64,000 bases of DNA from Treponema sp. (lineage in GTDB: Bacteria; Spirochaetota; Spirochaetia; Treponematales; Treponemataceae), in NCBI GenBank assembly GCA_016293915.1, contig JAEDCY010000008.1, forward strand, positions 4,665 to 68,664. The letters are read 5' to 3'. Positions 26,903-37,000 of this stretch are shown piece after piece. The first letter of the stretch is position 1; each line of letters begins with the position of its first letter. The notes beneath the pieces are model-generated. The model did no database searches and was not told where the DNA came from. It saw only the letters and a program-made list of their open reading frames with translations. A program made the position numbers and the translations under genes.

Positions 26903-27217
26903 ATGAAGTGTTGTTCAGTGTGCGGATGCACCTTTGACCAGATAGCAAAGTCTCAGAAAATCGGTTGTGCAGAGTGTTATTACACCTTTGCCGAGGAATT
27001 CCGTGCAACTCTTGAAGGTTATGGAATTACCGGCTCATACAAAGGTTCCCTTCCAAAGCGCCTTAAAGGTTACCGTTCAACTCTTGTAGACCGGATGACC
27101 ATGCAGATAAAACTGGAAGAAGCGGTTGCAGCAGAGGATTACGAAAAAGCAGCACTTTATAGGGACTATCTTAAGGTTTTGAATCATGGCACGGAAACAA
27201 AAGACGGAGAGCAATAG
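26903..27217 (+). CDS. mcsA: McsA-like zinc/UVR protein, activator of McsB
   Basis: A 104-residue protein with an N-terminal zinc segment (CSVCGC at residues 3-8, CAEC near 22) and a C-terminal UVR motif (LEEAVAAEDYEKAALYRDYL, about 72-91). In Firmicutes McsA activates the arginine kinase McsB and links to ClpC. Only one CxxC pair set is seen where longer McsA proteins have two, so it is a compact form. ATG 26903 is used; longer frames reach into the repeat at 26862-26887 and encode repeat-derived residues. It overlaps mcsB by 32 bases. Confidence 0.8.
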   Translation: MKCCSVCGCTFDQIAKSQKIGCAECYYTFAEEFRATLEGYGITGSYKGSLPKRLKGYRSTLVDRMTMQIKLEEAVAAEDYEKAALYRDYLKVLNHGTETKDGEQ

Positions 27218-28289
27218 CACAAGTGGTGGAATCAGCGCGTGGTTTGCAGAACGTGGAAATAATGATGATGTAGTCATTTCAACCCGAGCCAGACTAGTGC
27301 GGAATCTCGCAGATTTTCCTTTTTCCTCAAAAATGACTGCTGACGACAGGGAGCGCGTTCAGGCCCTCGCTTATGATGCCTTTTCCGGCGAGGAGGGATG
27401 GCATTTTATTGATATGAGCCAGGTTTCTCTTCCAGGAAAGCAGATTCTGATAGACAAAAACATCATAAATGATGATTGTACGGCTGTTGTAATCAATTAT
27501 GGTGATGAAAGCACATCCTGCCTTGTTAATGAAAACGACCATATTAAGATTGCAGCCTTTATTTCTGGGCTGGATTGCGAAAAAGTGATGGAAAAAGTCT
27601 ATAAAGTAGACGAATTCCTTCAAAAAAAACTGCAGTTTGCGGCAAATATTGATTTCGGGTACCTTACTTCCTATATAAAAGACTGTGGAACCGGCTTAAA
27701 GTTCTCAGCTCGTCTTTTTATTCCTTCAATTGTACTTTCCGGCCAGTTTGATTCGGTTGTTTCTATGGTTCGCGAAAAGAAACTTTCCATTAAACCTGTA
27801 TTTAAAAGCGGGCAGATTGCTGATTTTTCGAATTGTTTATTTGATATCACTACTACAAGCTCTGCAGAAGGCACGGAACTGGACCAGATGGCTGTAATTC
27901 ATTCAGTTGTAAGCGTAATTTTAAAAACAGAACGCAAGATTCGCTCGAATTTTGCCGATAATAATCCTACAGTAGTCTTGAATTTTTTCAAACAGAGTTA
28001 TGCGCGGGCTATGTACTCGCTGCTGCTTTCTTATGAGGAGGCTGTAAGCATAATCTCTGCGGTAAAATGGGGACTTCAGCTGGGGCTCATTAAAGGTATT
28101 TCAGAAAACGAACTGAACGGGCTTTATTACCGCGTAAAGGACGGGCATCTTAAATATCTTTGTGACAATTTTGCCTTTACTTTTGAAAAAGACGTAAAAG
28201 CCAGCGAAAATCTTCAGATAAAAAGACTCAGAACTATTGTAATACAACAGGCCTTTGAGGGAATTGTTAATGAGAAACCTGTCTCCTAG
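27186..28289 (+). CDS. mcsB: Protein arginine kinase McsB-like
   Basis: ATP:guanido phosphotransferase family, 367 residues. In Firmicutes McsB phosphorylates arginines on proteins and so tags them for ClpCP. Family marks are ISTRARLVRNL at 30-40, NENDH at 115-119 (substrate/ATP loop, usually NEEDH) and GTGLK at 168-172 where McsB proteins usually have GTGLR. The C-terminal half is more divergent. A non-catalytic or altered kinase is possible because of these changes, but the conserved neighbours mcsA and clpC argue that the system is functional. It overlaps mcsA (32 bases) and clpC (20 bases), so all three are translated from one message. No ctsR repressor gene is present. Confidence 0.85.
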   Translation: MARKQKTESNSTSGGISAWFAERGNNDDVVISTRARLVRNLADFPFSSKMTADDRERVQALAYDAFSGEEGWHFIDMSQVSLPGKQILIDKNIINDDCTAVVINYGDESTSCLVNENDHIKIAAFISGLDCEKVMEKVYKVDEFLQKKLQFAANIDFGYLTSYIKDCGTGLKFSARLFIPSIVLSGQFDSVVSMVREKKLSIKPVFKSGQIADFSNCLFDITTTSSAEGTELDQMAVIHSVVSVILKTERKIRSNFADNNPTVVLNFFKQSYARAMYSLLLSYEEAVSIISAVKWGLQLGLIKGISENELNGLYYRVKDGHLKYLCDNFAFTFEKDVKASENLQIKRLRTIVIQQAFEGIVNEKPVS

Positions 28290-30885
28290 AGCAAAAAAAA
28301 TCTTGATGGTATTGGCACAGGATGAAGCCAGAAAAATCGGAAGTACCCAGCTTTTACCAGAGCATGTGCTTCTTGCAATATTAAAATCAAAGGATGGACT
28401 TGGATATTCTGCAATCTCAGAACTTGGACTTGATGCAGATAAGCTTTTACAGGCGGTAGAAACTTATTTCCGCGATGACATAAGTTCTCCGACACTCGAC
28501 TCAATTCCAAAGAGCCGTCGTTATCAGTTTATGATTGATATTGCTGATATTGAATCTTCAGCTTTACATAATAATTATATTGGAACAGAGCATCTGCTTC
28601 TGGCTGCTGTACGCGATGAGGGAAGTGTAGCTGCAAAGTTTTTTACTGGTGAAGGTTACACAATAAATGATCTTCGTTTTACAGTTATGGAGCTTCAGTC
28701 AGATGTTGGTTCTTCTATCCGTCAGCAGAATGCCGAAAGTATTGTTGACTCTGTATTCCGAAGCCTTTTAAATGATGATGCAGGCGGCGGACTCTTTGGT
28801 GTTTTCGAAGAGAAAAAAGAAAAAAAACAGCCGGCTGATAAATCTACCAGCGGACAAAAGCAGTCTTTCCTTTCAGAATACAGCCGCGATCTTACAAAGC
28901 TGGCCCGCGAAAATAAAGATGACCCTGTAGTTGGCCGCGATAAAGAGATTCACCGCGTAATTCAGATTCTTTCCCGACGCACAAAAAATAACCCTGTTCT
29001 CACTGGTGAGCCTGGCGTTGGAAAAACTGCCATTGTAGAAGGCCTTGCCCAGCACATTGCCGCCGGTAAAGTTCCTGAAGGCCTTTTGAACAAACGCATT
29101 TTGTCTCTCGATCTTGCAGCCATTGTTGCAGGTACAAAATATCGCGGTGAGTTCGAAGAGCGCATGAAAAAAATGATGAAGGAGCTTCAGGAAAATAAAG
29201 ACATCATTCTCTTTATTGATGAGCTTCATACAATTATTGGTGCTGGTGGTCCGGAAGGAACAATGGACGCTTCTAACATCATGAAGCCGGCTCTTTCCCG
29301 TGGAGAAATCCAGATTATTGGTGCAACTACTACAAAAGAATATACCCGTCACATAGAAAAGGATCTGGCTCTTGAACGCCGCTTTCAGGTGGTTAAGGTT
29401 GAAGAGCCTGGCGACCAGGAAACAGAAGAGATTCTTAACGGAATAAAAACTAAATACGAAAACTATCACAAAGTTATTTATGATGATGCTGTAATTCCAG
29501 CAATTGTAAAACTCAGCCGCCGCTATATTCCGGAAAAAGTTTTGCCGGATAAGGCAATTGATATTCTTGATGAAGCTGGAGCTGCAAAAAAGATTCAGGA
29601 AGAAGCTCGCCCAACCGAGCTTGCAGAGCTTGAGCAGAATATCAGCCAGCTGATAGAAGAAAAAACTGCCCTGGTAAAAAATCAGGATTATGAAAGTGCA
29701 GCTTTAGTACGCGACAAGGTAATTGATCTTAAGCGCCGTCTTAACGTTTACAGCGACCTTTGGAAAAAAAGCGGAGCCAGTGGCACAAAGCGTGTAAGTG
29801 TTTCTGATATTGAACACATAATTTCTGAAATGACAGGAGTTCCTGTAGAGCGCCTTTCTTCTTCGGAAGCAGAAAGAATCGTTCATATGGAAGATGAGCT
29901 TCATAATACTGTAATCGGACAGAACTCCGCCGTAAGCGTAATAAGCGGCGCAATCCGTCGTGCACGGGCTGGTATTTCATCTCCAAAGCATCCTGTTGGA
30001 AGCTTCATTTTCTTAGGTCCTACAGGAGTTGGAAAAACTCAGCTTGCAAAGGCTCTCGCAAAATATCTTTTTGGAAGCGAAGAATCCTTGATTCGAATTG
30101 ATATGTCTGACTTTATGGAAAAGCATACTGCCAGCCGCTTAGTTGGAGCACCTCCAGGATACGTTGGTTACGAAGAGGGTGGAGTGCTTACAGAAAAAGT
30201 TCGCCGCCATCCTTACTCAGTTGTTCTGCTGGATGAAATAGAAAAGGCCCATCCTGATATTTTCAACCTCCTTTTGCAGCTGCTTGAAGAAGGTGAACTT
30301 TCTGATAACCTTGGCCACACTGTAAACTTCCGCAACACTGTCATCATTATGACAAGTAATGCCGGAGCTCGCCAGATTACAAATGAAGGTCGTGTTGGTT
30401 TTGGTACTCTCGATGGTGTTATGCCATACGAAGAAATTAAAGCCGGTGCAATGAATGAGCTTAAAAAGCTTCTCAGCCCTGAGCTTATAAATCGAATCGA
30501 CGATGTAATTGTTTTCGATGCGCTTTCTAAGATAGAGGTTTCTAAAATTCTGGACATTCAGCTTGCAGAACTCGGAGACCGTCTTGCAGAAAGAGGTCTT
30601 ACAATCAGCCTTAAGCCAAAGGCTAAAGAATATCTTATTGAAAACGGTTATAATCCTGCAATGGGAGCCCGCCCTATGAAACGCCTCCTCCGTAAAGAGA
30701 TTGAAGATCCGCTTTCAATGGAACTTCTCTCGAATGCCGGAAAAGACTATAATACTGTAAGTATTGAATGTAATAATGGTAAAATCAAGGTAAAATTAGA
30801 AAAACTGGAGTGTAATAATAGTCATACAGAACTTGTTTCAACATCTGCCATAAAGATACAGAAGCAGATTCGAAATGACCAGTAA
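28270..30885 (+). CDS. clpC: ClpC-type AAA+ unfoldase
   Basis: ClpC feeds substrates, including arginine-phosphorylated proteins, to ClpP. The 871-residue product has Clp_N repeats (about 1-145), Walker A GEPGVGKTA near 246, Walker B IILFIDELHT, a UVR-type coiled coil (about 453-491: EEKTALVKNQDYESAALVRDK), second Walker A GPTGVGKTQ near 584, and the D2 small domain. ATG 28270 gives the standard RNLSPRAKKIL start; a TTG at 28255 is in frame. The last 20 or so residues (NNSHTELVST...) are encoded by a decayed hairpin repeat, so the native C-terminus appears replaced. McsA and McsB lie directly upstream. Confidence 0.95.
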   Translation: MRNLSPRAKKILMVLAQDEARKIGSTQLLPEHVLLAILKSKDGLGYSAISELGLDADKLLQAVETYFRDDISSPTLDSIPKSRRYQFMIDIADIESSALHNNYIGTEHLLLAAVRDEGSVAAKFFTGEGYTINDLRFTVMELQSDVGSSIRQQNAESIVDSVFRSLLNDDAGGGLFGVFEEKKEKKQPADKSTSGQKQSFLSEYSRDLTKLARENKDDPVVGRDKEIHRVIQILSRRTKNNPVLTGEPGVGKTAIVEGLAQHIAAGKVPEGLLNKRILSLDLAAIVAGTKYRGEFEERMKKMMKELQENKDIILFIDELHTIIGAGGPEGTMDASNIMKPALSRGEIQIIGATTTKEYTRHIEKDLALERRFQVVKVEEPGDQETEEILNGIKTKYENYHKVIYDDAVIPAIVKLSRRYIPEKVLPDKAIDILDEAGAAKKIQEEARPTELAELEQNISQLIEEKTALVKNQDYESAALVRDKVIDLKRRLNVYSDLWKKSGASGTKRVSVSDIEHIISEMTGVPVERLSSSEAERIVHMEDELHNTVIGQNSAVSVISGAIRRARAGISSPKHPVGSFIFLGPTGVGKTQLAKALAKYLFGSEESLIRIDMSDFMEKHTASRLVGAPPGYVGYEEGGVLTEKVRRHPYSVVLLDEIEKAHPDIFNLLLQLLEEGELSDNLGHTVNFRNTVIIMTSNAGARQITNEGRVGFGTLDGVMPYEEIKAGAMNELKKLLSPELINRIDDVIVFDALSKIEVSKILDIQLAELGDRLAERGLTISLKPKAKEYLIENGYNPAMGARPMKRLLRKEIEDPLSMELLSNAGKDYNTVSIECNNGKIKVKLEKLECNNSHTELVSTSAIKIQKQIRNDQ
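30821..30879 (+). repeat. Decayed hairpin repeat pair inside clpC 3' end
   Basis: The stretch follows the repeat pair seen at 50902-50972: GTCATACAGAACTTGTTTC, then ATCT, a spacer, and GATTCGAAATGAC. Stem pairing is partly lost. It is read in frame as the clpC tail. Confidence 0.7.
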
Positions 30886-30891
30886 TATATT

Positions 30892-31842
30892 ATGAAGAAG
30901 ACATTTCTTTTTGTATCATTAATTTTTGTTTGCTTTAATCTGTTTGCGCAGTCTGAAAAGCTTCGTGTTGGAATTCTTAACGGTCCAACCTGTGTGCCGG
31001 CAGCTTATCTGATAGATAAAAATGCTGATTACACATTTGAACAGTTTGCTGATCCCCAGGCTCTGCTTCCTAAAATGATAAAAAAAGAAATTGATATTGG
31101 TTTTATGCCGGTAAACGTTGCTGCAAAAGTTTATAATACAGGAAATAAAGCCCTTATCTGCTGCGCAGTAACAGGATTGGGAAATATTAAGCTCATTACT
31201 ACAGATTCTGATATAAAACGCTTTACAGATCTCAAAGATAAAACTGTATATGTGGCAGGTCAGGGTGCAACTCCTGAATATATGTTTCGTTTTTTGCTTG
31301 ATGAAAATAAGTTAGACTGGTCTGAAGATGGTGATGTTGTACTTGATTTTTCTATTCCAACAGCACAGCTTGCAGCTCAAATGATTTCCGGAAAAATTCA
31401 GTATGCAGTTGTACCAGAGCCCTTTGCTACAATTGCTCAGATGAAATCAGAAAAAATTACTGCAGCTCTTGATTTTCAAAAAGAGTATATTGAAATTACT
31501 GGAGAAAAAAATATCTACCCGCTTTCTGTAATGGTTGTTCGTAAAGATTTTGCCAAAGAAAATAAAGAACTTTTAGATACTTTTCTTAATGAATATGAAA
31601 AAGCTGTTGAATGGACTGTTGCAAATCCTGTAGAAGCTGGAAATCTTTCTGAAACAAAAGGCTTAGGTTTAGCTGCTTCTGTAGTTTCAAAAGCAATTCC
31701 GGTTTCAAATTATACCTACATTCAGGCAAAAAAAGCGGTTTCGCAAATCGAAGCTTTGCTTAATATTTTTTTGAATTGCGATAAAATCTCAATTGGCGGT
31801 AAATTACCTGCTAAGGATTTTTATTATTCAAAGAATGACTAG
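30892..31842 (+). CDS. ABC transporter substrate-binding protein (SsuA/NMT1-like)
   Basis: A 316-residue exported binding protein. Signal peptide TFLFVSLIFVCFNLFAQ, then LRVGILNGPTCVPAAYLI, MIKKEIDIGFMPVNVAAK, LKDKTVYVAGQGATPEYM and YAVVPEPFATIAQ, which follow the NMT1/SsuA-like periplasmic fold used for sulfonates, nitrate or thiamine precursors. The ligand cannot be told. It lies six bases after clpC and overlaps its permease gene by eight bases. No Cys lipobox is visible at the cleavage site, so it is probably free in the periplasm. Confidence 0.8.
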   Translation: MKKTFLFVSLIFVCFNLFAQSEKLRVGILNGPTCVPAAYLIDKNADYTFEQFADPQALLPKMIKKEIDIGFMPVNVAAKVYNTGNKALICCAVTGLGNIKLITTDSDIKRFTDLKDKTVYVAGQGATPEYMFRFLLDENKLDWSEDGDVVLDFSIPTAQLAAQMISGKIQYAVVPEPFATIAQMKSEKITAALDFQKEYIEITGEKNIYPLSVMVVRKDFAKENKELLDTFLNEYEKAVEWTVANPVEAGNLSETKGLGLAASVVSKAIPVSNYTYIQAKKAVSQIEALLNIFLNCDKISIGGKLPAKDFYYSKND

Positions 31843-32626
31843 AATAAAATTTTGTAAGTTTATTTCTCTTTTCTTTCTGGTGCTGGTATGGTATGTATTC
31901 TCTGGATTAATGAATGCCCCACTTATACTCCCTTTTCCTCATAGTGTCTTATTTCGCCTTCTTGAATTATCAGTAACAGCTGTTTTCTGGAAAGCTTTTG
32001 CATTTACTTTTTTACGCGTAATTATTTCTTTTTTCATTTCGTTAGTATCAGGTTTTCTTCTTGGTTTTTTTGCTGCAGACTCAAAAAGTTTTCAAGCATT
32101 TCTGGAATTTCCTTTAGAGTTGCTTCGTACCACTCCTGTAATTGCTGTAATTTTACCGGCTCTTTTCTGGTTTACTTCAAATACTGTGCCTGTGTTTGTA
32201 GCAGTAATTATGTGTACTCCTATTATCATAACAGCAAGTAAAAATGGTTTTGAACATAATACAGAAAATATTGAGAAACTGTTTAAGGCAAAAAGTCGAG
32301 GTTTTACAGGATTTTATGCCTTTAGATATATAAGACTTCCATGTGCTCTTCCATCACTTGCTTCAGGTGCAGAATCGGCATTTGGACTAAGCTGGAAAGT
32401 TGTAGCTGCAGGAGAAGTTTTAAGTATTCCCCGTTATGCGGCAGGTTCTCTTATGCAGAAAGCTCAGGTTCATATTGAATCTTCTGATGTTCTTGCAATT
32501 ACTTTAGCTCTTGTTATTATAAGTTATTTTTTTGAAAAACTTTTGAAATTGATAACAGTCTTTATTCTGCGTGATAAGACAATTCAGACTGATGAAAACA
32601 ATATTGAACAAACTTTTTCGATATGA
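31835..32626 (+). CDS. ABC transporter permease (SsuC-like)
   Basis: A 263-residue integral membrane protein with about six helices (e.g. FISLFFLVLVWYVFSGL near 10-27, VIISFFISLVSGFLLGFFA near 65-83) and the coupling motif EKLFKAKSRG...FRYIRLPCALPS near residues 150-180, characteristic of BPD_transp_1 permeases of the SsuC/TauC group. ATG 31835 overlaps the binding-protein gene by 8 bases. No ATP-binding subunit follows (yebC is next), so the ATPase must be encoded elsewhere or shared. Confidence 0.85.
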   Translation: MTRIKFCKFISLFFLVLVWYVFSGLMNAPLILPFPHSVLFRLLELSVTAVFWKAFAFTFLRVIISFFISLVSGFLLGFFAADSKSFQAFLEFPLELLRTTPVIAVILPALFWFTSNTVPVFVAVIMCTPIIITASKNGFEHNTENIEKLFKAKSRGFTGFYAFRYIRLPCALPSLASGAESAFGLSWKVVAAGEVLSIPRYAAGSLMQKAQVHIESSDVLAITLALVIISYFFEKLLKLITVFILRDKTIQTDENNIEQTFSI

Positions 32627-32675
32627 TATATTAATCTGATAATATTAGTATTCTATTATACATAAGGAGTTCCTA

Positions 32676-33419
32676 ATGTCAGGACATAGTAAATGGGCCA
32701 CCATTAAACATGCAAAGGGTTTGGCCGATGCAAAGCGTGGTAAGATTTTTACCAAATTTATTAAGGAAATTTCTATTGCTGCACGTATGGGCGGTGGAGA
32801 CCCTAACTCTAACCCTCGTCTTAGAACTGTAATTATTAAGGCTCGTGCTGCTAACATGCCTAAAGATAACATTGAACGTGCTATCAAAAAAGGTACTGGT
32901 GAAGACGGTGGAGCAGCATACGAAGAGTATCTCTACGAAGGTTATGCTCCTGGCGGAGTTGCTGTAATGGTTGAGGTTCTTTCTGATAACAAGAACCGTG
33001 CAGCTGCTGATGTTAAGAATATTTTTGCAAAGAACGGTGGTAACCTTGGAACTTCTGGTTCTGTATCTCGTATGTTCCAGAGAAAGGGTACAATCGAGCT
33101 TGATGCTGAAAAGGTAAACGAAGACGCAGTAATGGAAGTTGCTTTGGAAGCTGGTGCTGATGATATCGTAAACGAAGACGGTGTAATCACTGTTACTACA
33201 ACTCCTGATGCATTCTCTGGAGTTGCTGAAGCTCTTCAGGAAAAAGGTTTTGAAACACTTTCTGCTGATGTAGGAATGGTTCCAGATGCTTACACTCCAG
33301 TTGATAAGGATACTGCTGCTAAAGTACAGCGCCTCATCGACCGTCTTGAAGACAACGACGATGTTCAGAATGTTTACCACACAGCTGAATATCCAGACGA
33401 CTTCGAGCCAGAGGAATAA
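32676..33419 (+). CDS. yebC: YebC/PmpR family protein
   Basis: A 247-residue cytoplasmic protein with the invariant start SGHSKWATIKHAKGLADAKR, GGGDPNSNPRLR, YEGYAPGGVA and the C-terminal LEDNDDVQNVYHT. Members were named as transcription regulators (PmpR), and recent work on the family points to translation of proline-rich stretches. AAGGAG lies before ATG 32676. It is followed by a hairpin repeat, a terminator and ruvC; yebC-ruvC linkage is common in bacteria. Confidence 0.95.
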   Translation: MSGHSKWATIKHAKGLADAKRGKIFTKFIKEISIAARMGGGDPNSNPRLRTVIIKARAANMPKDNIERAIKKGTGEDGGAAYEEYLYEGYAPGGVAVMVEVLSDNKNRAAADVKNIFAKNGGNLGTSGSVSRMFQRKGTIELDAEKVNEDAVMEVALEAGADDIVNEDGVITVTTTPDAFSGVAEALQEKGFETLSADVGMVPDAYTPVDKDTAAKVQRLIDRLEDNDDVQNVYHTAEYPDDFEPEE

Positions 33420-33431
33420 ATCTTAAATGTA

Positions 33432-33454
33432 ATTATCGGGCTTGACCCGATAAT
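33432..33454. repeat. CGGGCTTGACCCG-type hairpin
   Basis: ATTATCGGG, loop CTTGA, CCCGATAAT: a perfect nine-pair stem. The same core with a different outer stem occurs at 51112-51130, indicating another short hairpin repeat family. Confidence 0.75.
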
Positions 33455-33460
33455 CTTAAA

Positions 33461-33487
33461 ACCGCCTGTTTTCGGGCGGTTTTTTTA
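33461..33487 (+). terminator. Terminator after yebC
   Basis: ACCGCC, eight-base loop, GGCGGT, then seven T. It separates yebC from ruvC. Confidence 0.85.
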
Positions 33488-33510
33488 TGCTATAATTCAT
33501 TTATCTGCTT

Positions 33511-34062
33511 ATGATTAATGACGACAAGGTTTTTAATTCCCTGCCGGGAAATGAACAGAGTAAGAGTTCTCAAAAGGTTCGCCGTGTGCGCCGGGTGCTT
33601 GGTATTGACCCGGGACTTGCAAATACTGGTTTTGGCGTTGTTGATTTTTGTGAGGGCCGCTACCGCATGGTTAGTTATGGCTGTATAACTACAAAAGCAG
33701 ACCAGCCTCACGGGGAGCGGCTTCTAACAATTTACAGCCGCCTCTGTGCTGTTATAGACGAATTTCAGCCGGATGAAGCGGGTATGGAAACTCTTTATTT
33801 TGCGCGGAACGTAACATCTGCAATGGGGGTAGCTGAGGCCAGGGGGGTGGCAACTTTGTGCCTGGCCCAGCATAATATAAAGCTTGGTGAATATCAGCCG
33901 AATCAGATTAAGCAGGCTGTAACAGGAACTGCTGCTGCTGATAAAGAGCTTGTAGAACGTTATGTAAAAATACTGCTTGGTCTTAAAACACAGCCAAAAC
34001 CTGATCACGCTGCTGATGCTCTTGCGGGAGCAATTACTCATTTACATTACAATTTTAAATAG
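33511..34062 (+). CDS. ruvC: Holliday junction resolvase RuvC
   Basis: RuvC cuts Holliday junctions brought by RuvAB. Catalytic acidic residues are visible: Asp in LGIDPG, Glu in GMETLYF, and the PDHAADAL cluster at the C-terminus. From ATG 33511 the protein has 183 residues with an unusual 28-residue basic N-terminal extension. GTG 33586, with AAAAGG eight bases upstream, would give the usual RRVLGIDPG start and 158 residues; it is a serious alternative. TATAAT at about 33490 lies close to the first start. ruvA and ruvB are 5 kb away, beyond lacZ and the zinc genes. Confidence 0.9.
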   Translation: MINDDKVFNSLPGNEQSKSSQKVRRVRRVLGIDPGLANTGFGVVDFCEGRYRMVSYGCITTKADQPHGERLLTIYSRLCAVIDEFQPDEAGMETLYFARNVTSAMGVAEARGVATLCLAQHNIKLGEYQPNQIKQAVTGTAAADKELVERYVKILLGLKTQPKPDHAADALAGAITHLHYNFK

Positions 34063-34071
34063 GAGATTTTT

Positions 34072-37000
34072 ATGGATATCTCTCTCATTTCAAAAGAAGG
34101 CTCTGCTAAAAGCCGTATGACTTATCATGAAAATCTGGATGTCTTTCATGTTGGAACTTTAGAAAATCACTGTTATTTTATTCCATTTGGAAAAACACAG
34201 AATCCTTTTGAGTGTCGAGAAAAGTCTGAACGTTTTGAACTTTTGAACGGTGAGTGGGATTTTACCCATTATAAAAGCATAATTGATCTGGAAGATGATT
34301 TTTGTAATGTATCTGCCACTTCGAAAATTCAGTTGCCTGGAAACTGGCAGCTGCAGGGCTTTGGAAAAGAAAGTGGAGATCTTCCTCAATATACAAATCT
34401 TGCATATCCTATTCCTTATGATCCTCCTTATGTGCCCGATGATATTCCTGTTGGAGTATATTGTAAAACTTATGATTATAAAAAAGATGGGCTTCGTCGC
34501 ATTCTTGCTTTTGAAGGTGTTGACTCTTGTTTTTATCTTTATATAAACGGTGAGTTTGCAGGCTATAGTCAGGTTTCGCATCATACTTCAGAATTTGATA
34601 TAACTGATTTTTTGAAGAAGGGAGAAAATAAAATTACTGCAGCTGTCCTTAAATGGTGTGATGGAACTTATCTTGAAGATCAGGATAAGTTCAGACTTTC
34701 TGGAATATTCCGCGATGTTTATGTTTTGTCACGACCTGAAAAACGCCTTGAAAATTATCGTATAAAAGCAGGTGCAGATGGGGCTTTTTCAATTGAAGTA
34801 GAAGGCACTGAGGCAGATTTTAAACTAACAGACGGTAGTAATGTTTTGTGCAGCGGTCATGTTCAGCCAGATCAGCTTTATCAGATAAAACTGGAAGGTA
34901 TCAAACTCTGGTCTGCGGAAAAGCCTAATCTTTATAATCTTGAAATTGAAACTGAAAATGAGTTGATTGGTGAAAAAGTTGGCTTCCGATCGGTAGTTAT
35001 AGAAAAGGGAATCTTTAAGTTGAATGGAGTTCATATTCAGCTTTGGGGAGTAAACCGACACGACTCTTATCCAGATACAGGTTTTTATGGAGATGAAGAA
35101 AAGCTGCGTAAAGATCTTGAACTTATGAAACAGCATAATATCAATGCTATAAGAACTTCGCATTATCCTAACGCTCCGATTTTCTATCAGCTTTGTGATG
35201 AATATGGTTTTTATGTAATTGATGAAGCTGATTTAGAAGCTCATGGAACAGTTGTTGTTCATAATCCTTTTAACTGGCCTCCAAAAGATGCTTATAACGG
35301 AATTGCTCTTATTGCAAAAGACCAGCGTTTTAAAAAAGCAATTCTTGACCGGCAGGAACTTCTTGTTAAGCGTGATATAAACCGGCCATGTGTAATTATC
35401 TGGTCTCTTGGAAATGAAAGTGGTTATGGTGAGAATATTCGTGAGGCTGCAAAGCTTGTAAAATCACTGGATTCATCTCGGCTGGTTCATTATGAAAGTA
35501 TGTGTAAGCTTGATGATACTCCTGATGATGTTCTTGATTTTGTTTCGAGAATGTATGCTTCTGTTGACGATATCAAAAACTTTATTGAGTCTGCTAAAGA
35601 TGAAAAACGTCCGGGACTTTTGTGTGAGTATTGTCATGCAATGGGAAATGGTCCTGGAGACCTGGAAGATTATCATAATCTATTTGTGTCAAACGAAAGA
35701 ATCTGCGGTGGGCTTGTCTGGGAGTGGTGTGACCATGCAGTAATTCTTGGAAAAACTGTTGATGGAAAAATTAAGTATGGTTACGGTGGTGATTCAGGAG
35801 AACGTCATAATGACGGTAACTTCTGTATGGATGGTCTTTGTTATCCAGACAGAAGACCTCATACTGGACTTCTTGAAGTTAAGCAGGTTTACAGACCTCT
35901 TCGTGTAAATAAGGTTAAGGGGGACGCTGCAAAGGATGAGTTTGAAATTACAAGCTACCTTGCCTTTGTTGATGCCGGAAAAGTTTTTGATGGATATTTT
36001 GAAATTACTTATGATGGCGGTGTGGCCGCAAAAGGGGCTTTTGGTTTTTCCATTGAAGCAGGAAAGACAAGCCGTATTAAGATTCCAGAAGTTCTTAATG
36101 CACCTCAGGGAAGCCTTATAAGATTTATCTTTACCGCAAAGTCCGACACTTTAAGTTACAAGAAAGGTTATGAAGTTTGTTTTGATCAGGTAGAATTGAG
36201 CCAGGAGACAATTACAGTTTGCCCTCAAAACAAGAGTTCTGAAAATTCTTACATTAATATGAAAGAAGAACCTCTGACAATAACTGTATGTGCTGCGAAT
36301 AAAGAATTTATATTCGACCGTCGCAAGGCTCAGTTCACAGAAATCAAAAAGGAAGGACAGAATCTTCTTAAAAAGCCTCTATCTTATAACTTCTTCCGCG
36401 CTCCACTTGATAACGACCCTATGAAGGAAGACTGGTATAAAGCTCACTTAAATGATTATGATATTAAAGTATACCAAACGAACGTTCGTAAGGAAAAAGA
36501 TTGTGTCATAATTACCGCAAAAGAATCTTTCGGCTGGAATATAAATCAGCCATTTGCGTTTGTTGAATCTGAATATAAGATTGACGAGCAGGGCTCTCTT
36601 ACAGTTTCTGCAAAGCTTGATTTTACAACAAATAAGGTAAATCTTTTGCCTCGTTTTGGCTTAAGACTTTTTGTAGATAAGTCCTTTGATTCTGTAGAAT
36701 ATTTTGGTTATGGTCCGACAGAAAGTTATATCGATAAACATAATTCTACCTGGCTTGGAAACTTTTCTGCGAAAATAAAGGATTTGCATGAAGATTATCT
36801 GCGTCCTCAGGAAAACGGCTCACACTATGCCACCCGTCATCTCACAGTAAAAAGCGGGACAGGTACAATAAAAATTCTTGCCACAGAGCAGGCTCTTAAA
36901 TCTGCCTGCAAAGGTTTTTCCTTCAGTGCTTCTGAATATACACAGGAAGAACTTGCTTCAAAGAAACATAACTTCGAGCTAGAGCCTTGTGAATATAATG

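Noticed and set aside
32679..33380. Reverse-strand open frame opposite yebC
   Set aside because: A shadow produced by codon bias of yebC; Ser/Cys/Tyr-rich translation without family similarity.
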